From Diorhabda sublineata (Eukaryota; Arthropoda; Insecta; Coleoptera; Chrysomelidae), in contig NC_079476.1 in assembly GCF_026230105.1 (NCBI RefSeq), forward strand, positions 28,820,559 to 28,884,558: a stretch of DNA of 64,000 nt. Reading direction: 5' to 3'. Numbering within the stretch: the stretch's first letter is position 1; every line of letters begins with the position of its first letter. Below are positions 60,665 to 64,000 of this stretch, one piece after another. Made by a program: the position numbers and the translations under genes. Under the pieces are notes generated by a model. That model was not told the DNA's origin, did not search any database, and worked only from the letters and a program-made list of their open reading frames with translations.

Positions 60665-60717
<53 letters not shown>
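60645..60717. repeat. (TA)n microsatellite, interrupted once
   Basis: Two TA runs separated by aaag (60662-60665). Confidence 0.9.
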
Positions 60718-60718
<1 letters not shown>

Positions 60719-60724
60719 CTTTCG

Positions 60725-61490
60725 AAAAGTGACAATGAAAAAAAGTTAACATTGACACATAACATTTGACATTTTGAACGTGTTGCTTTATAAATTTCAT
60801 CTCTTAACGCTTTTGATATTAATTAAGAATGTTATTTTTGTTATAATTATGCAGCAAAGTATTTATCAAATGATAACAAATTAATTTGATTTCATCGGAA
60901 GATTTTGTTAACACAATTTTGTCGTGACATCTATAGCAAGGTTATAAGCATTTAGCCTCAATTTATTTCTTTACACGGACGTCACTGCCTATACTCAAAA
61001 GACAATTATATTTTTAAATTTGGAAACTATGAGTATTATATAACAATATTTGAAAAATACTTAATAAGTATACTTCTTTTGTGTAGGAAGACTTCAAATT
61101 CTAAATGATATTTTCTGGGAAAGTGACTATAGAGAAATGTTAATGGAAAGTAATAACGAAATACGGAAGTTGTAACGTCATTTTCACCTATTAACTTTAG
61201 TTAAATATCTTCGTGACCTGCACATGGGTAGTTTCATATAATACAATGGCTTGTATATAGAATCTCAAGAGAATATTGCATCCAATTAAACAATTAGTAA
61301 TTTGTTACATAAGATGCTCAATTTCAAACTATAAAAATATATGACTCGTTTATGTAGTTTTACAATGGAATTTAAATTGCTTGATGTAAGTTATAACCCT
61401 TAAGGAGATTTATGAGAATTTGATAACACAATTTGTATTTCAAATTATTCAAAGAGGGAAATATAGTTCAGTTATTAGGTAAAACCTTTA
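60725..61490. other. No gene recognised
   Basis: AT-rich DNA left of the mariner copy. Confidence 0.4.
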
Positions 61491-61492
61491 TA

Positions 61493-62461
61493 CGAGGATG
61501 TATTGATATCTAGTTAACCTAGACCAGTACCATGCATAAACAAAATATTGCGTTACCATAGCAACGAACAATAACTTATTAGAAGTGTCAGTATAAAGTT
61601 AAAAAAATAAACCAGAGATACGCAATAATTTAAAAGAAAAAACGATGTCCACCGAAATTGTAATTTAAAAAGGTTACCGATCGGGAACGCCAGTTAATGT
61701 GTCAGTCCCCGAAAATAGCAGTTCATGACATGACTTTATCAGACAGTTGAATTGGGCTAAAACGGTTATCTGAAGCACTGAATATTTCATATGTACGCGC
61801 TTGTCATATAGTTCACGTCAATTTGGACGTGAGAAAAATTGCTGCAAAATGGATCCCCAAATGTTTGAATGTTGACCAAAAGCGTGCAAGGGTAGAAGCA
61901 TCGCGTTCCATTTGTGCTCGATTTGAAAACGATGTAGACTTCTTAAATTGTTACTATGGATGAGACTTGGGTACGTTTCTACGATCCAGAAAGAAAGCAA
62001 CAATCGATGGAATTGCGACACTCTGGTTCTCCAAAACCTAAGACGTTTCGTGTCCAAAAATCTGCTGGAAAAGTTCTTGCTTCAGTTTTTTCGGATTGCT
62101 GGGAAGCTATCCAAAGGTGTTTTATTTTTGCAGGACAACTCCCCTGCACCCAAATCTCATGCTGACATGCAAAATATTCGTGATTTAGGGTTTGAGTTAC
62201 TAGAAAACCCCCCTTATTCACCAGATATCTATCATCTTTTAAAAGGTCCTAAATTTTCTTCCAACGAGGAGGTAATAAAATTGTGGAGGTCTGGTTTGCA
62301 GAGCAAGAAGAAACATTTTTTTAAAAAGCCTATAGACGTTGAAAGGTTCGCTGTAATAATTGTATCCAATTAAGAGGAGAATATGTTGAGTAATAAAATA
62401 TTTTGACATTAAAATTTTGTTTGGTTCTATTGTAGGCTAAGAATTTTTCAATATATCCTCT
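61493..62461 (+). mobile_element. Mariner element, deleted copy 2 with both ends
   Basis: Left end cgaggatgtattgatatct after TA (61491-61492) and right end tcaatatatcctct before TA (62462-62463) are imperfect inverted repeats with a TA target duplication. Same family as 24720-25649. The copy is 969 bp, shorter than a usual 1.3-kb mariner. The helix-turn-helix region is deleted right after the start MSTEIV, and the middle between SAGKVLASVFSDC and CFIFAGQ is lost. Kept blocks are VTMDETWVRFYDPE, VLFLQDNSPAPKSH, LGFELLENPPYSPD and KFSSNEEVIKLW. The second and third Asp are only 29 residues apart instead of 34, so the active site is broken. Confidence 0.9.
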
Positions 62462-62464
62462 TAC

Positions 62465-63100
62465 GAAACAGTTTTCAACACAAAAAATAATAATACAACT
62501 TATACGTCTCTTTTCTTCTGTTGACTGATATGATTAAAATTACAACAATTTAAAATAACAATTCATGCAATAGATGACATGATAACTGTTTTTCTTTATT
62601 GGCTCCGGTACAATAACAAAGCAAACTGAACAATGTTAACTATTTCTTACAGTTTTCAATTTTTAAATGAAATTAAAACTTTAGTGATTTGTACATGCAC
62701 TATCATGTATATTCCATTAACTCCTATGTAAACGGAATTATACTCATTTTCCAATTGCTAGTACTACTGATGTGCTAGTGTCTATCGATTAGACTTTTTG
62801 GTTCATATACACTTAATTCCTATTTCCTATTGCAGCTTTGGCGTATTTGAAACTACCAACCGCCGAAGTCATTAGAAAAGTTTTAACGTCCAGTAAACCT
62901 GCAACACTGACGATATTAAAACCTTATAATTATAATTAGTTAAATATGAATTATTCATTGAGAAAATGTTTAATCTACTAATTTATTATAATAAATTTCT
63001 TCAATTTCTTATTTATTAGATCTTTTGATATATTAATACATCTAAATGTTCTTGATTTTAGGTCTCTTTTGTTTTAAAATGAATTTTTTTTTGATAATTT
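62465..63100. other. No gene recognised
   Basis: AT-rich DNA between the mariner and the Penelope-like element. Confidence 0.4.
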
Positions 63101-63116
63101 TTAAAATAAAGATAAA

Positions 63117-63157
63117 TTTTGACGTTTCGACTTTTCTTTAAATCTTTATCAAAATTT
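63117..63157 (-). ncRNA. Degenerate hammerhead-like motif at the Penelope-like element end
   Basis: The minus strand reads TTGATAAA, a possible 5-bp stem GATTT/AAGTC with a short loop, then GAAAC and GTC, closed by outer arms AAATTTTGA and TCAAAATTT. A hammerhead core is CUGAUGA, stem II, GAAA. Here C is U and the catalytic G8 is A, so activity is not expected. Hammerheads are known from Penelope-like elements, and the position downstream of the GIY-YIG coding end fits. Confidence 0.4.
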
Positions 63158-63181
63158 GAATTTGTTTTTTTTATAATTTAA

Positions 63182-64000
63182 TGGTTCGTTGATGCAGTTC
63201 TATTTTTTTCTCGTATTGATGACCTCTTAGTCTATTTTCTAAATACTGAGATGTCTGCCATATGTAGACAACATCATAATTAGTAGAAGGCACTTGATAT
63301 ATAATATTACTTCTTTTGTTTTTTGGTGTTTTAGATTTCAATTTAGTGAAATATTTGGATAATGTATTATGTCCTTTATGACTTATACTAATATCATATT
63401 TATTGAAATAATTCGATAATTTTTGGGAAAATCCTTGTACATATGGTAAGGAAAAATGTTTCGTTTCTGTTTTGTTTTTGAATTGATCCTAGTATCTGCT
63501 TATCTTTTTCTTGAATATGTTATTTATCATTTTTTCCGGATAATTATTTTCTATCAATGCAGTTTTTGCTTTCTGAATAGCTAAGTATCTAAATTCAGAA
63601 TCTGATAGTTGGATAGATCTTTCAGCCAAACTTATTATCACTGATGACACGAATTGAAGTTTAAATATCTTGAGGACCAAGTAGGTTTGGTATACCATTC
63701 TGTTCTTATGTTATTGTTAATTTTATATAATGTGACATCAAGAAAATTGATTCTATTATTTTGCTCAACCTCGTGATTGAGAATTGTGAAAAGTTTTTTA
63801 TGATAAAAATTGAATTTTTTATTAATATTTTCAATTTGATTGGTATGGTAGTAATACAATCATCTACATATCGGAAAAAGAATGGAATATTCATATCAAG
63901 TTTGCTTAGGACAGTTTCCTCAAGATCTTCCATTACCAATTGTGCTGCAACACTTGAAATGGAAGCTCCCATAGCACAACCATCAATTTGTTTGTATATT
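63182..64000 (-). mobile_element. Penelope-like retroelement, 3' half (reverse transcriptase and GIY-YIG), runs off the window
   Basis: The minus strand begins at the right edge with NKQIDGCAMGASISSVAAQL, VMEDLEETVLSKLDMN and FFFRYVDDCI (RT motif C, YVDD). A frameshift leads to RINFLDVTLYKINNNIRTEW and YTKPTWSSRYLNF, and a second to ALIENNYPEKMINNIFKKK. After one TAG stop in the same frame come FSQKLSNYFNKYDISISHKG and IIYQVPSTNYDVVYIWQTSQ, then YLENRLRGH. The last part is the GIY-YIG endonuclease; its YIG reads YIW. AMGASISxVAAxLVMEDLE and NFLDVTL are Penelope hallmarks. Two shifts, one stop and the altered YIG mean it is dead; the N-terminal part lies outside. Confidence 0.88.

Noticed and set aside
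1..64000. CRISPR array, operon, bacterial or phage locus
   Set aside because: Repeats seen are microsatellites, transposon ends or tRNA-like units. Genes have introns and there is no spacer-repeat pattern.

Overview
The window is AT-rich, gene-poor animal DNA and almost certainly comes from an insect. Introns are long and follow the GT-AG rule. The recognisable genes are an insect-type CYP2-clan cytochrome P450 and two glycine-rich secreted (cuticle-type) proteins. The repeats are typical of arthropods: mariner, BEL/Pao, Jockey-like and other LINEs, a Penelope-like element, hAT, Harbinger, and a Mutator-like relic. A beetle is the best guess, but that is inference from the style of the glycine-rich proteins and the transposon mix. 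No bacterial, viral or CRISPR-like locus is visible.

Layout. 0-7.7 kb: the 5' four exons of a minus-strand P450 gene, whose 3' exons (haem-binding end) lie beyond the left edge. Two mariner relics and a small inverted-repeat element sit in its introns. 8.5-12.5 kb: transposon debris. It holds a deletion derivative that keeps the first and last pieces of what looks like a Crypton-type tyrosine-recombinase protein, a 316-bp element with perfect 12-bp inverted ends, and a BEL/Pao LTR retrotransposon collapsed to about 2 kb but still with both LTRs. 13-17 kb: a repeat pair, a lone candidate first exon, and a tRNA-like gene. 18-30 kb and 44.6-52.2 kb: two paralogous glycine-rich secreted protein genes on the minus strand. 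Each has five coding exons with identical intron phases, an 18-nt first coding exon that splits the signal peptide, and a conserved promoter. Mariner, LINE and Harbinger fragments lie in their introns. 33.7-40.8 kb: a direct segmental duplication of about 2.6 kb carrying a family of tRNA-Ile-like genes whose anticodon loops all have 6-7 extra nucleotides; a Mutator-like transposase relic lies exactly between the two duplicated units. 53.6-54.2 kb: a decayed, intronless-looking copy of a CW-PWWP (ZCWPW-type) histone-reader gene. 55-64 kb: mariner, IS630/Tc1-like and LINE relics, then a Penelope-like element at the right edge with a degenerate hammerhead-like motif downstream of its coding region.

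The intact-looking genes are few: the partial P450 and the two glycine-rich genes, which I assembled exon by exon from splice sites with reading frames that close across every junction. The tRNA-like set may be transcribed but its function is unclear. Nothing here reads as a multi-gene system acting together. The items most worth follow-up are the enlarged-anticodon-loop tRNA family, the shared promoter and ordered motifs of the two glycine-rich genes, and the Crypton-like fragments.
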